Shown here one piece after another: positions 55,820-64,000 of a DNA stretch of 64,000 bases; position 1 is the stretch's first letter; every line of letters starts with the position of its first letter. Origin of the DNA: Sulfitobacter sp. S223 (GTDB lineage: Bacteria; Pseudomonadota; Alphaproteobacteria; Rhodobacterales; Rhodobacteraceae); the NCBI RefSeq assembly GCF_025143825.1, contig NZ_CP083560.1, forward strand, positions 1,860,001 to 1,924,000, read 5' to 3'. The notes under the pieces were generated by a model. The model was not told the origin of the DNA. It saw only the letters and a list, made by a program, of their open reading frames with translations, and made no database searches. The position numbers and the translations under genes were made by a program.

Positions 55820-57153
55820 CCGATACCGTCAAAAATACGTTGCTGTTTGCACTGGTTTTCACGCTCATCCTTATCTCTGGCTTCTTTCAGGGATGGAACA
55901 ACGCGATGTTCATCCTGAACATGGGCATCATTTCGGCGATCATGGCGCTGGGGGTGAACCTTCAATGGGGCTTTGCGGGGCTGTTTAATGTGGGCGTCAT
56001 GGGCTTCGTGGCCTTGGGGGGGCTTGCGGCTGTGCTGATCGGGATGCCCGCCACACCGGGCGCGTTCAGTGCCGGCGGTCCGGGGGTTATCCTCGCGCTG
56101 TTGCTTGGCGCTGCCGCGATTGTGGCAGCCGTCTTTGCATACCGGCGCATGTCAGCGGGCCGTAACCGGAACCTGGCCATCACGGCCATCCTGATTTTTG
56201 GTTTCTTTGTGTTCCGCGGGTTTTTGGACCCGAATGTCGCCCTGATCGAAGCTGTAAATCCAGCGGCAACAGGGTATCTTGGTGGCCTGAACCCAGGCAC
56301 CGAAGAAACCTACCGTGACAACGGATGGATCATGTTGATCGCCTGGCCTGTTGGCGGGCTTTTTGCTGCCGGTGCAGCTTGGCTGATCGGTAAAGCTGCC
56401 CTTGGACTGCGTTCCGACTATCTTGCCATTGCAACACTGGGCATTGCCGAGATCATCATTGCGATGCTCAAGAACGAAGACTGGCTGACGCGCGGTGTGA
56501 AGAACGTTGTTGGCGTGCCCCGACCTGTTCCTTATGAGCTCGACCTGCAAAACTCCGCAGCCTTTGTGGAACGTGCCGCATCTCTTGGGTTCGATCCGGT
56601 CGAAGGTTCTACGATCTTTGTGAAGCTGTTGTATGCGGCCCTGTTTGCGGCGGTTCTGGGTATCATCTTCTGGCTGAGCCAGCGCGCCCTGAACTCTCCT
56701 TGGGGACGTATGCTGCGCGCAATCCGCGACAACGAAGTCGCCGCCGAGGCGATGGGCAAGGACGTGACCGCGCGCCATTTGCAGGTGTTCATTCTGGGGT
56801 CGGCCGTGTGCGGCATTGCGGGCGCGATGATGACCACGCTGGATGGCCAGTTGACGCCGGGCACCTACCAGCCCCTGCGCTTTACCTTCCTGATCTGGGT
56901 CATGGTAATTGTCGGTGGCTCTGGCAGCAATCTGGGTGCGATCCTTGGTGGTTTCCTGATCTGGTTCCTTTGGGTGCAGGTTGAGCCGATTGGCCTTTTC
57001 CTGATGGATATCATCACGTCGGGCATGGCCGAGGACAGCTGGCTGCGCGCGCATCTAATCGACAGTGCCGCGCAGATGCGTCTGATGACGATGGGTGTTA
57101 TAATGATCGTCGTGTTGCGGTTCAGCCCGCGAGGCTTGATCCCCGAGAAGTGA
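55816..57153 (+). CDS. ABC transporter permease (LivM-type)
   Basis: A 445-aa permease with about ten helices. NLQWGFAGLFNVGVMGFVALGG at the N-terminus and the coupling region MLRAIRDNEVAAEAMGKDVTARHLQVF identify it as LivM. A periplasmic insertion (about 130-175) and a loop near 230-270 make it longer than many family members. Last gene of the operon; a strong hairpin terminator follows. Confidence 0.94.
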   Translation: MTDTVKNTLLFALVFTLILISGFFQGWNNAMFILNMGIISAIMALGVNLQWGFAGLFNVGVMGFVALGGLAAVLIGMPATPGAFSAGGPGVILALLLGAAAIVAAVFAYRRMSAGRNRNLAITAILIFGFFVFRGFLDPNVALIEAVNPAATGYLGGLNPGTEETYRDNGWIMLIAWPVGGLFAAGAAWLIGKAALGLRSDYLAIATLGIAEIIIAMLKNEDWLTRGVKNVVGVPRPVPYELDLQNSAAFVERAASLGFDPVEGSTIFVKLLYAALFAAVLGIIFWLSQRALNSPWGRMLRAIRDNEVAAEAMGKDVTARHLQVFILGSAVCGIAGAMMTTLDGQLTPGTYQPLRFTFLIWVMVIVGGSGSNLGAILGGFLIWFLWVQVEPIGLFLMDIITSGMAEDSWLRAHLIDSAAQMRLMTMGVIMIVVLRFSPRGLIPEK

Positions 57154-57203
57154 AATGAAAAGCCCGCCGGATGAAACCGGCCGGCTATGATTGTTCTGAA
57201 ATA

Positions 57204-57244
57204 GACCGCGCGCTTTGCATCATGCACAGCGCGCGGTTCTTTTT
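57204..57244 (+). terminator. Rho-independent terminator after the ABC operon
   Basis: ACCGCGCGCT/AGCGCGCGGT perfect 10-bp stem with a 14-nt loop, then TTCTTTTT. It lies just before the stop of the convergent HerA-like gene. Confidence 0.85.
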
Positions 57245-57248
57245 GGGC

Positions 57249-58835
57249 CTAGCGCCCCCTGAACAGTCCGCCTAGTATGCCACGCACAATGCGGCGGCCG
57301 GTCGTGCCTTTCAGCTCCTTGATCACCACATTGGCAATTGCGCCACCAATGCCTTCGTTAGAGGAGGATTTGCGGCTGGATGTCCGGCGTGGCTCGGCAT
57401 CCTTACTTGCGTAGCGGCGCGCAGCCTTGAACTCACGCAGTGACGGCGTGTTTTCCTTGGCTTCTTTTGCCGCCTTCGCGTCTTCTTCGGCTTTTGCAAT
57501 GGCTGCTTCGGCGGCTTCTGCCTCAGCGGCAGCCGTTGCAGCCCGTTCGCGCAGCATCTCAAAGGCGCTGTCGCGGTCGATCGGCGTGTCGTATTTTCCG
57601 GCCATGACAGAGGATGCCATGAATGCTTTGCGTTGCGCGTCCGTGATCGGGCCAAGCTGAGATGAAGGCGGGCGGATCAAGGTCCGCTCCACAATGCCCG
57701 GCACGCCCTTTGGTTGCAGCATGGAAGTGACAGCTTCGCCAACGCCGACCTCTCGAATGGCTTCTTCGGTACTGAAGGCCGGGTTGTCGCGGTAGGTTTG
57801 CGCCGCCATGCGCAGTTCTTTCTGGTCCTTGGCCGTAAAGGCGCGCAGGGCGTGCTGGACACGGTTTCCAAGCTGACCAAGGATATCTTCCGGCACATCC
57901 GCCGGATTTTGCGTGATGAAATAAACCCCGACGCCCTTTGAGCGGATCAGGCGGGCAACCTGCTCCACCTTGTCGACCAAAGCCTTGGGCGCGTCATCAA
58001 ACAAAAGATGCGCTTCGTCAAAAAAGAAGACCAGTTTGGGTTTGTCTGCGTCGCCCACCTCGGGCAATTCCTCGAACAGCTCGGAAAGCAGCCAAAGCAG
58101 GAAGGTCGCATAAAGCTTTGGGGCGCCCATCAGTTGATCAGACGCGAGAATGTTGATCATGCCTCGGCCGTCCGCATCTGTGCGCATCAGATCAGATAAC
58201 GCCAGCGCAGGTTCACCAAACAGCTTGGTGCCGCCCTGGTTTTCCAGTACCAGCAAACGGCGCTGGATGGCCCCCACAGATGAGGTCGACACGTTGCCAT
58301 AGCGCAGCGAAAGATCTTTGGCGTTCTCACCAATCCAGACCAGCAAAGCCTGCAAATCCTTCAGATCGAGCAGCGCCATGCCGTCTTCGTCTGCGACACG
58401 GAATGCAATGTTGAGGATACCTTCCTGCGCTTCGCTCAAGCCCAAGAGTTGGCCCAACAGCAGCGGCCCCATTTCGGATACCGTCGTGCGGACGGGATGC
58501 CCCTGCTCTCCGAAGAGGTCCCAGAAGGTGACGGGGAAGGCTTCGTATTTGAAGTCGCCGAATCCGATTTTTTCTGCGCGTTCGGTGAAGGGGCCATGCA
58601 GCTTATGCGTCGGATCACCGGCCATCGCCAACCCGCTCAGGTCGCCTTTGACGTCTGACAGAAACACGGGCACGCCTGCGTTGGCAAAGCCTTCTGCCAT
58701 GATTTGCAAGGTGACCGTTTTACCTGTCCCGGTCGCACCCGCCACCAGACCATGCCGGTTTGCGTATTTGAGCGATAAAAACTGTTGCGTGCCATAGTCC
58801 GGCCCGCCGCCGCCGATAAAAAGATCCGAGCTCAC
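57249..58835 (-). CDS. HerA-like ATPase, DUF853 (YjgR family)
   Basis: A 528-aa FtsK/HerA-type ATPase. It starts [40 protein letters not shown], with Walker A GATGTGKT, and has Walker [17 protein letters not shown] and the sensor region [18 protein letters not shown]. The tail is a charged Ala/Glu/Lys helix and an arginine-glycine-rich end. E. coli YjgR is of unknown function. The GTG at 58835 with AGGAGA 8 nt ahead is chosen; a GTG at 58877 would add 14 residues. Confidence 0.9.
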   Translation of the reverse strand: MSSDLFIGGGGPDYGTQQFLSLKYANRHGLVAGATGTGKTVTLQIMAEGFANAGVPVFLSDVKGDLSGLAMAGDPTHKLHGPFTERAEKIGFGDFKYEAFPVTFWDLFGEQGHPVRTTVSEMGPLLLGQLLGLSEAQEGILNIAFRVADEDGMALLDLKDLQALLVWIGENAKDLSLRYGNVSTSSVGAIQRRLLVLENQGGTKLFGEPALALSDLMRTDADGRGMINILASDQLMGAPKLYATFLLWLLSELFEELPEVGDADKPKLVFFFDEAHLLFDDAPKALVDKVEQVARLIRSKGVGVYFITQNPADVPEDILGQLGNRVQHALRAFTAKDQKELRMAAQTYRDNPAFSTEEAIREVGVGEAVTSMLQPKGVPGIVERTLIRPPSSQLGPITDAQRKAFMASSVMAGKYDTPIDRDSAFEMLRERAATAAAEAEAAEAAIAKAEEDAKAAKEAKENTPSLREFKAARRYASKDAEPRRTSSRKSSSNEGIGGAIANVVIKELKGTTGRRIVRGILGGLFRGR

Positions 58836-58927
58836 TATATCATTCTCCTGTTGCTTTCCGCGTTCCAGACAGGACACCGGTAACGCACCGGACGAACATA
58901 CTACCTTAACTTTTGGGCGCCATAGTG

Positions 58928-59012
58928 AAGTTGTCGGCGGTTCTAATGTCCTTTGACCGCGGACACTTCCTCCCTGTCAGACTGGCCGTGCCTTCGGGTA
59001 CGGCTTTTTTTT
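58928..59012 (+). ncRNA. Candidate small RNA with UUCG-capped terminator
   Basis: Between the HerA-like gene and the IalB gene there is a stem GCGGTT/GACCGC (58937-58960), a single-stranded CTTCCTCCCTGTCAG segment, and a strong terminator GCCGT-CC/GG-ACGGC with TTCG loop and eight T residues (58985-59012). No protein-coding frame upstream on this strand would need this terminator, so a small RNA is plausible. The CCTCCC motif could pair with ribosome-binding sites. The promoter is not identified. Confidence 0.45.
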
Positions 59013-59134
59013 ACCAAATGGTTGAAATGGCTGCTCAAACTTATGCGGTTTTTCCGGTTGACCGATTGCGCCTGCTTGACTAACGTACAGCCAATAAGTC
59101 GGCTCAGTCCGACAGGGAGTTACAAAAAATCGAA

Positions 59135-59165
59135 AGAGAGGGCATTCTTTGCCCTCTTTTTTTTG
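59135..59165 (+). terminator. Second strong terminator before the IalB gene
   Basis: GAGAGGGC/GCCCTCTT stem with a short loop and a run of eight or more T residues. It ends a second non-coding unit (from about 59030). Bases 59105-59119 upstream of it are complementary, 14 of 15, to 58970-58984 in the first candidate RNA. Confidence 0.7.
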
Positions 59166-59309
59166 CCTGCAACTCAGGGTTTTTGTGACGGTTGATCATC
59201 CCACAAGCAGAAAATCGCTCTATGACGTATCATGTTATGCGCATGCCCCCTGACATCCGGTATCTGGGGTGATAAAGCGGAAGAAATGCAAACAACCGAC
59301 GGATTTCAA

Positions 59310-59933
59310 ATGACCAAGTTTTCGACAGCCATGACGCTTTGCGCCGCTCTTGCTGTATTCGCACCGGCTGCTGTTCTTGCACAGACAACCGAACCTGCCG
59401 CAGAAGCAGAAACAGCGCCTGCCACATCTGACGTTCAGGATCTGCTGAGCCTCGGTGAGGATGCAAGCGGGGCAACCGAGATCGGGAAACCTTACACACG
59501 CGAAACAATCGGAGCGTGGGAAATGCGCTGCATCAAGGTTGAAGAAGGCGAAGAGCCTTGCCAGATGTACCAGCTGCTTGACGATGGCGAAGGTGTTCCC
59601 GTTGCTGAAGTGTCGCTGTTCCGCCTGCCCGATGGTGGCAAAGCAATCGCCGGCGCCACGGTTATCGTCCCACTCGAAACCGCCCTGCCACAGCAGTTCA
59701 CAATGGCTGTAGATGGCGACAAAGCGCGCCGCTACCCCTATGCGTTTTGTAATCCTGTTGGTTGCTACGTACGTCTGGGCCTGACGGCTGCTGACATCGC
59801 GGCGTTCAAGCGTGGCAATGAGGCGAAGATGACCATCGTTCCCGCGTTGGCACCTGATCAGAAAGTGGAACTGACCTTGTCACTTGAAGGCTTCACAGCG
59901 TCTTATGATAAAGTTTCCGTTCTGGACCAGTAA
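59310..59933 (+). CDS. Invasion-associated locus B (IalB) family protein
   Basis: A 207-aa exported protein with a signal peptide (MTLCAALAVFAPAAVLAQ). A polar Ala/Glu/Thr linker leads to the IalB domain: IGAWEMRCIKVEEGEEPCQMYQLL, FRLPDGGKAIAGATVIVPLETALPQQ and YAFCNPVGCYVRLGL, with four cysteines that likely form disulfides. The family was named after a Bartonella invasion protein but is common in free-living alphaproteobacteria, where its role is unknown. ATG at 59310 or 59286. Its terminator is shared with the convergent operon. Confidence 0.88.
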   Translation: MTKFSTAMTLCAALAVFAPAAVLAQTTEPAAEAETAPATSDVQDLLSLGEDASGATEIGKPYTRETIGAWEMRCIKVEEGEEPCQMYQLLDDGEGVPVAEVSLFRLPDGGKAIAGATVIVPLETALPQQFTMAVDGDKARRYPYAFCNPVGCYVRLGLTAADIAAFKRGNEAKMTIVPALAPDQKVELTLSLEGFTASYDKVSVLDQ

Positions 59934-59954
59934 AAGAACAAGACAGATTTAAGA

Positions 59955-59983
59955 AAAGCCGCGCCTTCGGGTGCGGCTTTTTT
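59955..59983. terminator. Bidirectional terminator between IalB gene and envelope operon
   Basis: AAGCCGC/GCGGCTT stem with a loop containing CTTCGGG. On the plus strand it is followed by TTTTTTATTTT; on the minus strand by TTTTCTT. It overlaps the stop of the VOC gene and ends both convergent transcripts. Confidence 0.8.
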
Positions 59984-60380
59984 ATTTTGCGGTGAACTGG
60001 ATCAAATCCCAGAGATTGCCGTAAAGATCGGAAAAGACAGCCACGCGGCCATAGGGTTGGATGACCGGCGGCCGCGTGAACGTGACACCCTTCGCGCAAT
60101 ATGCGGCGTAGTCGCGTTCAAAATCATCTGTTTCCAGAAAAAGAAAAACCCGGCCACCTGACTGGGCTCCGACAAATGGCTCTTGATCGGGACCGTCGGC
60201 ACGGGCCAGCAGCAAAGATGTCCCTGCCCCGCCTTTCGGACGCACCAACACCCACCGCTTGTCTTGTTCAGGCTGGTATTCATCTGCCAATAGATCAAAA
60301 TCCAGAACATCACAGTAATACGCAATGGCTTCGTCGTAATCCCGGACAACCAGTGCGATATGGGCGATAGACTGAACCAT
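59982..60380 (-). CDS. VOC superfamily (glyoxalase-like) protein
   Basis: A 132-aa vicinal oxygen chelate fold protein. N-terminal IAHIALVVRDYDEAIAYYCDVLDFDLLAD and C-terminal VFSDLYGNLWDLIQF are typical of glyoxalase/bleomycin resistance-like proteins. Substrate and metal are not determined. The ATG at 60380 is 1 bp after the ketoacyl synthase stop, making it the last gene of the envelope operon. Confidence 0.88.
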   Translation of the reverse strand: MVQSIAHIALVVRDYDEAIAYYCDVLDFDLLADEYQPEQDKRWVLVRPKGGAGTSLLLARADGPDQEPFVGAQSGGRVFLFLETDDFERDYAAYCAKGVTFTRPPVIQPYGRVAVFSDLYGNLWDLIQFTAK

Positions 60381-60381
60381 T

Positions 60382-61590
60382 CTAGATCTTTCGAAGGGCG
60401 ATAACAGCATTCATGCCGCCGAAGGCGAAGGCATTGCTTAGCGCGACGCTGACGTCTGCATCACGGGCCTCATTCGGGACAACGTCCAGCGCACATTCCG
60501 GGTCTGGTTCTTCATAACCGATGGTCGGGGCAATGACCCCGTCCCGCAGCGCCATAATACAGGCCAAAAGCTCGACAGCGCCGGTACCCCCGATCAGGTG
60601 GCCGTGCATGGATTTGGTCGAGCTGATCATCAACTGGTCTGCATGGGGGCCAAAGACATCAGCCACGGCGGCGCATTCAGTCTTGTCATTGGCGGCTGTG
60701 CCGGTGCCGTGGGCATTGATATAGCCTACGTCCGAGGGATTCAGGCCCGCATCCGCAAGCGCCCCCGCCATGGCCCGTGCCGCGCCATTTTTCGAGGGCA
60801 TGACAATATCAGCCGCGTCCGAAGACATGGCAAAGCCCGCGACTTCGCACAGGATGTCTGCACCGCGGGCGCGCGCGTGCTCGTATTCTTCAAAAACAAA
60901 GATACCGGCCCCTTCGCCCTGTACCATCCCGTTGCGATTGGCCGAAAACGGACGGCAGGCATCGCGGGACATGACGCGCAAGCCTTCCCATGCCTTTACA
61001 CCACCAAAGCAGAGCATTGATTCAGAGCCGCCAGTAACCATCGCAGGCGCCATGCCCGAGCGGATCATCATGAACGCTTGCGCCATCGCGTGATTGGACG
61101 AGGCACAGGCCGTGGAAACCGTGAACGACGGCCCCTTGAGGTTCCATTCCATGCTGACATGCGACGCCGCTGCATTGTTCATCAGCTTTGGCACCACAAA
61201 GGGGTGTACGCGGTTTTTGCCTTCTTCATAGACAGCGCGGTAATTGTCATCCCACGTGCTGACACCGCCACCTGCCGTGCCCAGAACCACGCCAGAACGC
61301 GCGGCGGTTTCTCCGGTAAAGGTCAGGCCCGACTGCTCAATCGCCTCACGGGCAGCGGCAAGGGTAAATTGGGTGAAGCGGTCATAAAGCGACATCTGCT
61401 GGCGGTTATAGCGGCCCTCTGCCTCAAAGCCTTTGACCTGACCGCCGATGCGGATTTGCAGGCGTTCCACGTCCCGGAATTCCAGCGCGCCAATCCCGCA
61501 GACACCCTCACGCATCGCTGCATAGGTTTCGGCAACGGATTGACCCAGCGCGTTAATGGTACCTGCGCCGGTGATGACGACCCGCTTCAT
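60382..61590 (-). CDS. Beta-ketoacyl-ACP synthase (KAS I/II family)
   Basis: A 402-aa condensing enzyme with the complete Cys-His-His triad: Cys162 in VSTACASSNHA, His294 in INAHGTGTAANDKTE and His331 in KSMHGHLIGG. The C-terminal NAFAFGGMNAVIAL loop is present. It is probably not the housekeeping FabF, because it is coupled (ATGA) to a dedicated acyl carrier protein and lies next to lpxD; this recalls the AcpXL/FabF-XL systems that make very long or special acyl chains for lipid A in rhizobia. That specific role is inference. Confidence 0.92.
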   Translation of the reverse strand: MKRVVITGAGTINALGQSVAETYAAMREGVCGIGALEFRDVERLQIRIGGQVKGFEAEGRYNRQQMSLYDRFTQFTLAAAREAIEQSGLTFTGETAARSGVVLGTAGGGVSTWDDNYRAVYEEGKNRVHPFVVPKLMNNAAASHVSMEWNLKGPSFTVSTACASSNHAMAQAFMMIRSGMAPAMVTGGSESMLCFGGVKAWEGLRVMSRDACRPFSANRNGMVQGEGAGIFVFEEYEHARARGADILCEVAGFAMSSDAADIVMPSKNGAARAMAGALADAGLNPSDVGYINAHGTGTAANDKTECAAVADVFGPHADQLMISSTKSMHGHLIGGTGAVELLACIMALRDGVIAPTIGYEEPDPECALDVVPNEARDADVSVALSNAFAFGGMNAVIALRKI

Positions 61591-61850
61591 ACGGCAGACT
61601 GCTCGGCGCGCAGGCGTTCTATGCCTGCGATGATGCTGGCCACAGTGCTGATGTCGAAATCAGACTCGGACGGATTGTTGGCATTGAACGGCACCGTGAT
61701 GTCGAAAGCTTCCTCAATCGCAAAAATGCTTTCAACCAACCCCAGACTGTCGATGCCAAGGCTCTCCAAAGTGCTGTCGAGCGTGACGTCTTCGGGCTCC
61801 AGCACGGCCTGTTCGGCGATGATGGTGATGACCTGATCTTTGACGTTCAT
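61587..61850 (-). CDS. Acyl carrier protein (specialised)
   Basis: An 87-aa acyl carrier protein with the phosphopantetheine attachment motif GIDSLGLVE (Ser35) and an acidic helix II (SIFAIEEAF). Sequence after helix II (DITVPFNANNPSESDFD) is longer than in the housekeeping AcpP and somewhat like AcpXL. Its ATG is about 35 bp after lpxD, and its stop overlaps the ketoacyl synthase start. Likely carrier for acyl chains used in lipid A or another envelope lipid. Confidence 0.93.
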   Translation of the reverse strand: MNVKDQVITIIAEQAVLEPEDVTLDSTLESLGIDSLGLVESIFAIEEAFDITVPFNANNPSESDFDISTVASIIAGIERLRAEQSAV

Positions 61851-61885
61851 TGCTTTCGTTCCTTTTCGCGGCCCCTGAGCCGGAT

Positions 61886-62977
61886 TTAGGTATCAGATGG
61901 GTCTTTGAAAATAGATTTCTTCAATTCGGCCACATCGCGCATCAGGCGTGGCAAGCGGCGTAGCGCCTTGTAGCCTTCGACCTGTTTGTCCATTTGGGTG
62001 GCCGGATAGCCCAGCATGGTTCGGCCCGCAGGAACATTTGACATTAACTTGGTCCCGCCGCCGGCAATCACCCCGTCGCCCACAAAAATGTTGTCGCTTA
62101 CCCCACATTGTCCGGCCAGCACCACGTTGTCCCCGATTGTAGCCGATCCTGCAACACCCACCTGCCCGCAGATCAGGCAGTTGCGCCCGACCACAACATT
62201 ATGGCCCAAATGCACTTGGTTATCGAGCTTGGTTCCGTCGCCAATGATCGTATCGCGGATGGTTCCGCAATCGATGGTGGCCCCCATGCCGATCTCCACA
62301 TCGCTTCCAATGGTGACCGATCCGAGCGAATTGATGCGCGTCCAGTCCTGCGCTTTTGCCTCACCCTGATCGCCCAGAGTTTTGCGGACAGATTCAACGT
62401 TGCTGGGTTCTGCGGTCACAAAAGAAAAACCGTCGCCGCCAATGCGCGCACCCGGTTGCGCGATGAAGCGGTCACCGATGGTGACGCGTGCGCCGATGCT
62501 AACGGCTTCGCGCAAATATGCTTCTTCGCCCAGCGTGGCGTTCCAGCCGACAAAACACTGTGGACCGATTACCGATCCGGCCCCGATCTTCGCACCTTTG
62601 GAAATGACGGCCAAAGGGCCAACGCTTACGCCGTCGCCAAGCTCGGCCTCAGGATCGACAAATGCGGTTTGATGGATGCCAACGTCAAAGCCCTGTCCGT
62701 TATCAAGCAGCTTTGTCAGGCCGGACATCGCAAAGCGCGGGCGCGGCGCGATGATAACGGCCTCAAGCCCCAAGGCTTCCCAATCCGCGCCTTGCCAAAC
62801 CATGGCGGCACGGGCGCGGCCTTGGGTCAGGGTTTCCGCAAATTTGGGATTCATCGCAAGCGCCAGATCATCCGGCCCCGCCATGCCAGGTTCGGCGGCA
62901 CGCGTGATCACAATGTCAGTGGCGCCGAGGGCTTCAGCCCCCAACGCCAGTGCAATATCTTTGATGGTGTGGGTCAT
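61886..62977 (-). CDS. lpxD: UDP-3-O-(3-hydroxyacyl)glucosamine N-acyltransferase
   Basis: A 363-aa LpxD, third step of lipid A synthesis. An N-terminal uridine-binding domain (1-~100: LALAMNPKFAETLTQGRARAAMV) is followed by a left-handed beta-helix of hexapeptide repeats (GDGVSVGPLAVISKGAKIGAGSVIG) with the catalytic histidine region LDNQVHLGHNVVVG, and a C-terminal helix. Normal length. It is preceded by the L,D-transpeptidase gene and followed by the acyl carrier protein in one operon; it may accept acyl groups from that carrier. Confidence 0.95.
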   Translation of the reverse strand: MTHTIKDIALALGAEALGATDIVITRAAEPGMAGPDDLALAMNPKFAETLTQGRARAAMVWQGADWEALGLEAVIIAPRPRFAMSGLTKLLDNGQGFDVGIHQTAFVDPEAELGDGVSVGPLAVISKGAKIGAGSVIGPQCFVGWNATLGEEAYLREAVSIGARVTIGDRFIAQPGARIGGDGFSFVTAEPSNVESVRKTLGDQGEAKAQDWTRINSLGSVTIGSDVEIGMGATIDCGTIRDTIIGDGTKLDNQVHLGHNVVVGRNCLICGQVGVAGSATIGDNVVLAGQCGVSDNIFVGDGVIAGGGTKLMSNVPAGRTMLGYPATQMDKQVEGYKALRRLPRLMRDVAELKKSIFKDPSDT

Positions 62978-63006
62978 AATGCGCTCCGCTCGAGTTGCGC
63001 GCAGAT

Positions 63007-64000
63007 TTAACCCTGAACGAGGTTGAGTTCCACCCCCGCCTTTTGCAGCGCATCCCAGATCCGCGCATCCCGCCCGTAAATATCCCGGCGGAAATTCAGG
63101 TTGCCGCGCGCATCAGTGAAGGCTGTGCGGTAGATGATGTGGACCGGTACCGGTTCTTTCAGGTTAACACGGGCTTCGCGACCTGTGCGCAGTTGGGACT
63201 GGAAATAGCCTTTTGGGTCGGCTTCCTGTTTTGCCAGCAACGCATAACCGAAATCAAACGGGTCGTTTAAACGAATACAGCCATGGCTGTAGGCCCGCAC
63301 TTCGCGGCTGAACAAGGATTTTGCAGGCGTGTCATGCAGATAGATGTTGTATTTGTTCGGGAACATGAACTTCACCAGACCCAATGCGTTTGACCGGCTA
63401 GGAGGCTGGCGCATGGAATACGGGAAGTTCCGCGCGCTATATTTGGCGAAATTTGCCGACGACCGGTTGATCACACGGCCACGTCGGTCGGTGATCTCGA
63501 TGTGGCGCACGGCATTGGGGTTGTTTCGTAACGCCGGAAGATATTCGTTTACCACAATTGAACGCGGGACATACCAGCTTGGGTTAATGACCATGTGGTC
63601 CATCTCGTCCGAAAATTCGGGTGTGGGACGGTCTTCCTTGTTGGCGCCCACCACGGAACGGGTTTCAAAGGTGATGCGCCCGTCGTCGATGATTTTGGCG
63701 GTGAAGTCGGGAATGTTGACGAGGATATGCCGCTTGCCCCGTTCGCGGTGCAACCAACGCTCGCGCTCCATGGCAACCAGCACGGATTTGAGCCGCGTGT
63801 CGATACTCTCGTTCAGCTCTTTGATGGTGCCTGCGCCGGCGACGCCGTCTTGCTCAAGTCCATGGGCTTTCTGAAAGCTTTGGACTGCGGCGGTCATTGC
63901 CGTGTCATAGGCGCGCGCGTTGGTGCGCCCCAGATAGCCCATGGTCATAAGCCGGTTGCGCAGTGCCAGAACTGCCGGACCGGAATCGCCGGGCTTGAGC
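63007..64000 (-). CDS. L,D-transpeptidase (YcbB/LdtD-like), 5' end outside window
   Basis: Partial gene: the frame runs off the right edge, giving at least 331 residues. The visible part starts in a peptidoglycan-binding domain (LKPGDSGPAVLALRNRLMTMGYLG, AVQSFQKAHGLEQDGVAGAGTI) and then has the YkuD catalytic domain with the cysteine motif SHGCIRLNDPFDFG. The MINPSWYVPRSIVVNEYLP-like segment is typical of the YcbB group. It would form 3-3 crosslinks in peptidoglycan. A start at 63948 would cut the binding domain, so the true start lies beyond 64000. The stop is 29 bp before the lpxD ATG. Confidence 0.93.
   Translation of the reverse strand, partial: LKPGDSGPAVLALRNRLMTMGYLGRTNARAYDTAMTAAVQSFQKAHGLEQDGVAGAGTIKELNESIDTRLKSVLVAMERERWLHRERGKRHILVNIPDFTAKIIDDGRITFETRSVVGANKEDRPTPEFSDEMDHMVINPSWYVPRSIVVNEYLPALRNNPNAVRHIEITDRRGRVINRSSANFAKYSARNFPYSMRQPPSRSNALGLVKFMFPNKYNIYLHDTPAKSLFSREVRAYSHGCIRLNDPFDFGYALLAKQEADPKGYFQSQLRTGREARVNLKEPVPVHIIYRTAFTDARGNLNFRRDIYGRDARIWDALQKAGVELNLVQG

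Noticed and set aside
58953-59195. 80-codon frame across the two terminators
   Set aside because: It runs through both U-tracts and hairpins; the translation looks random.

Overview
The window reads as a chromosomal segment of an alphaproteobacterium of the Rhodobacteraceae, most likely the marine Roseobacter group. This rests on gene content: a ChpT-type phosphotransferase next to a DUF3553 protein, the OlsB/OlsA ornithine-lipid pair, an L21 protein with a helix-hairpin-helix tail, a class II DAHP synthase, an IalB-family protein, a LuxR-type regulator coupled to aroQ, and moderately high GC with tight ATGA-coupled operons. No rRNA, transposase, integrase, plasmid origin or CRISPR array was seen.

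Layout. 0.1-3.5 kb: nadA-nadB-nadC (de novo NAD). 4.0-4.5 kb: YaeQ family protein. 5.0-18.8 kb: a self-contained Wzx/Wzy-type exopolysaccharide locus with polymerase, chain-length protein, NarL-type response regulator, a fused WecG-like glycosyltransferase/phosphoglycosyl transferase, a small periplasmic protein, a large hybrid histidine kinase, an outer-membrane export lipoprotein, a flippase and three glycosyltransferases. 19.35 kb: tRNA-Ser(CGA). 19.6-21.2 kb: two tandem DUF2059 proteins. 21.4-27.6 kb: rplU-rpmA, GNAT-LysE-GNAT, obgE-proB-proA. 27.6-30.2 kb: chpT, DUF3553, olsB-olsA. 30.3-32.2 kb: rpsB-tsf. 32.2-32.5 kb: an unexplained multi-hairpin region. 32.5-33.7 kb: aroQ-luxR. 34.2-37.4 kb: a fused 2-oxoacid dehydrogenase E1 with a FabD-like partner. 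37.4-46.8 kb: yicC-gmk-gammaCA-phoR-pstSCAB-phoU-phoB. 47-50.4 kb: PAS protein, DAHP synthase, GlxA-like regulator. 50.9-57.2 kb: a branched-chain amino-acid-type ABC importer with two interleaved exported proteins. 57.2-64 kb: HerA-like ATPase, candidate small RNAs, IalB protein, and a minus-strand envelope operon (L,D-transpeptidase, lpxD, acyl carrier protein, ketoacyl synthase, VOC protein).

The most striking observation is a 16-bp dyad, CTATCC-N4-GGNTAG. It occurs in three intergenic regions of the exopolysaccharide locus (7758, 10123, 14496), with degenerate copies at 10143 and 8476, so every likely promoter of the locus carries a full or partial copy. The locus encodes a NarL-type regulator and a hybrid kinase. 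The kinase is co-transcribed with a periplasmic protein that looks like a molybdopterin-oxidoreductase fold but has no cysteine in its mature part. Together these suggest a locus-dedicated signalling circuit: periplasmic cue, hybrid kinase with Hpt domain, NarL-type regulator, and dyads controlling polysaccharide synthesis and export.

Other notable points are the multi-hairpin region after tsf, the orphan fused E1 with a variant acyltransferase, a 12-bp perfect dyad containing both stop codons of a convergent gene pair, a clear Pho box before pstS, a PhoR without membrane segments, and two terminator-ended units before the IalB gene. All functional calls come from reading motifs and gene order; no database search was possible.
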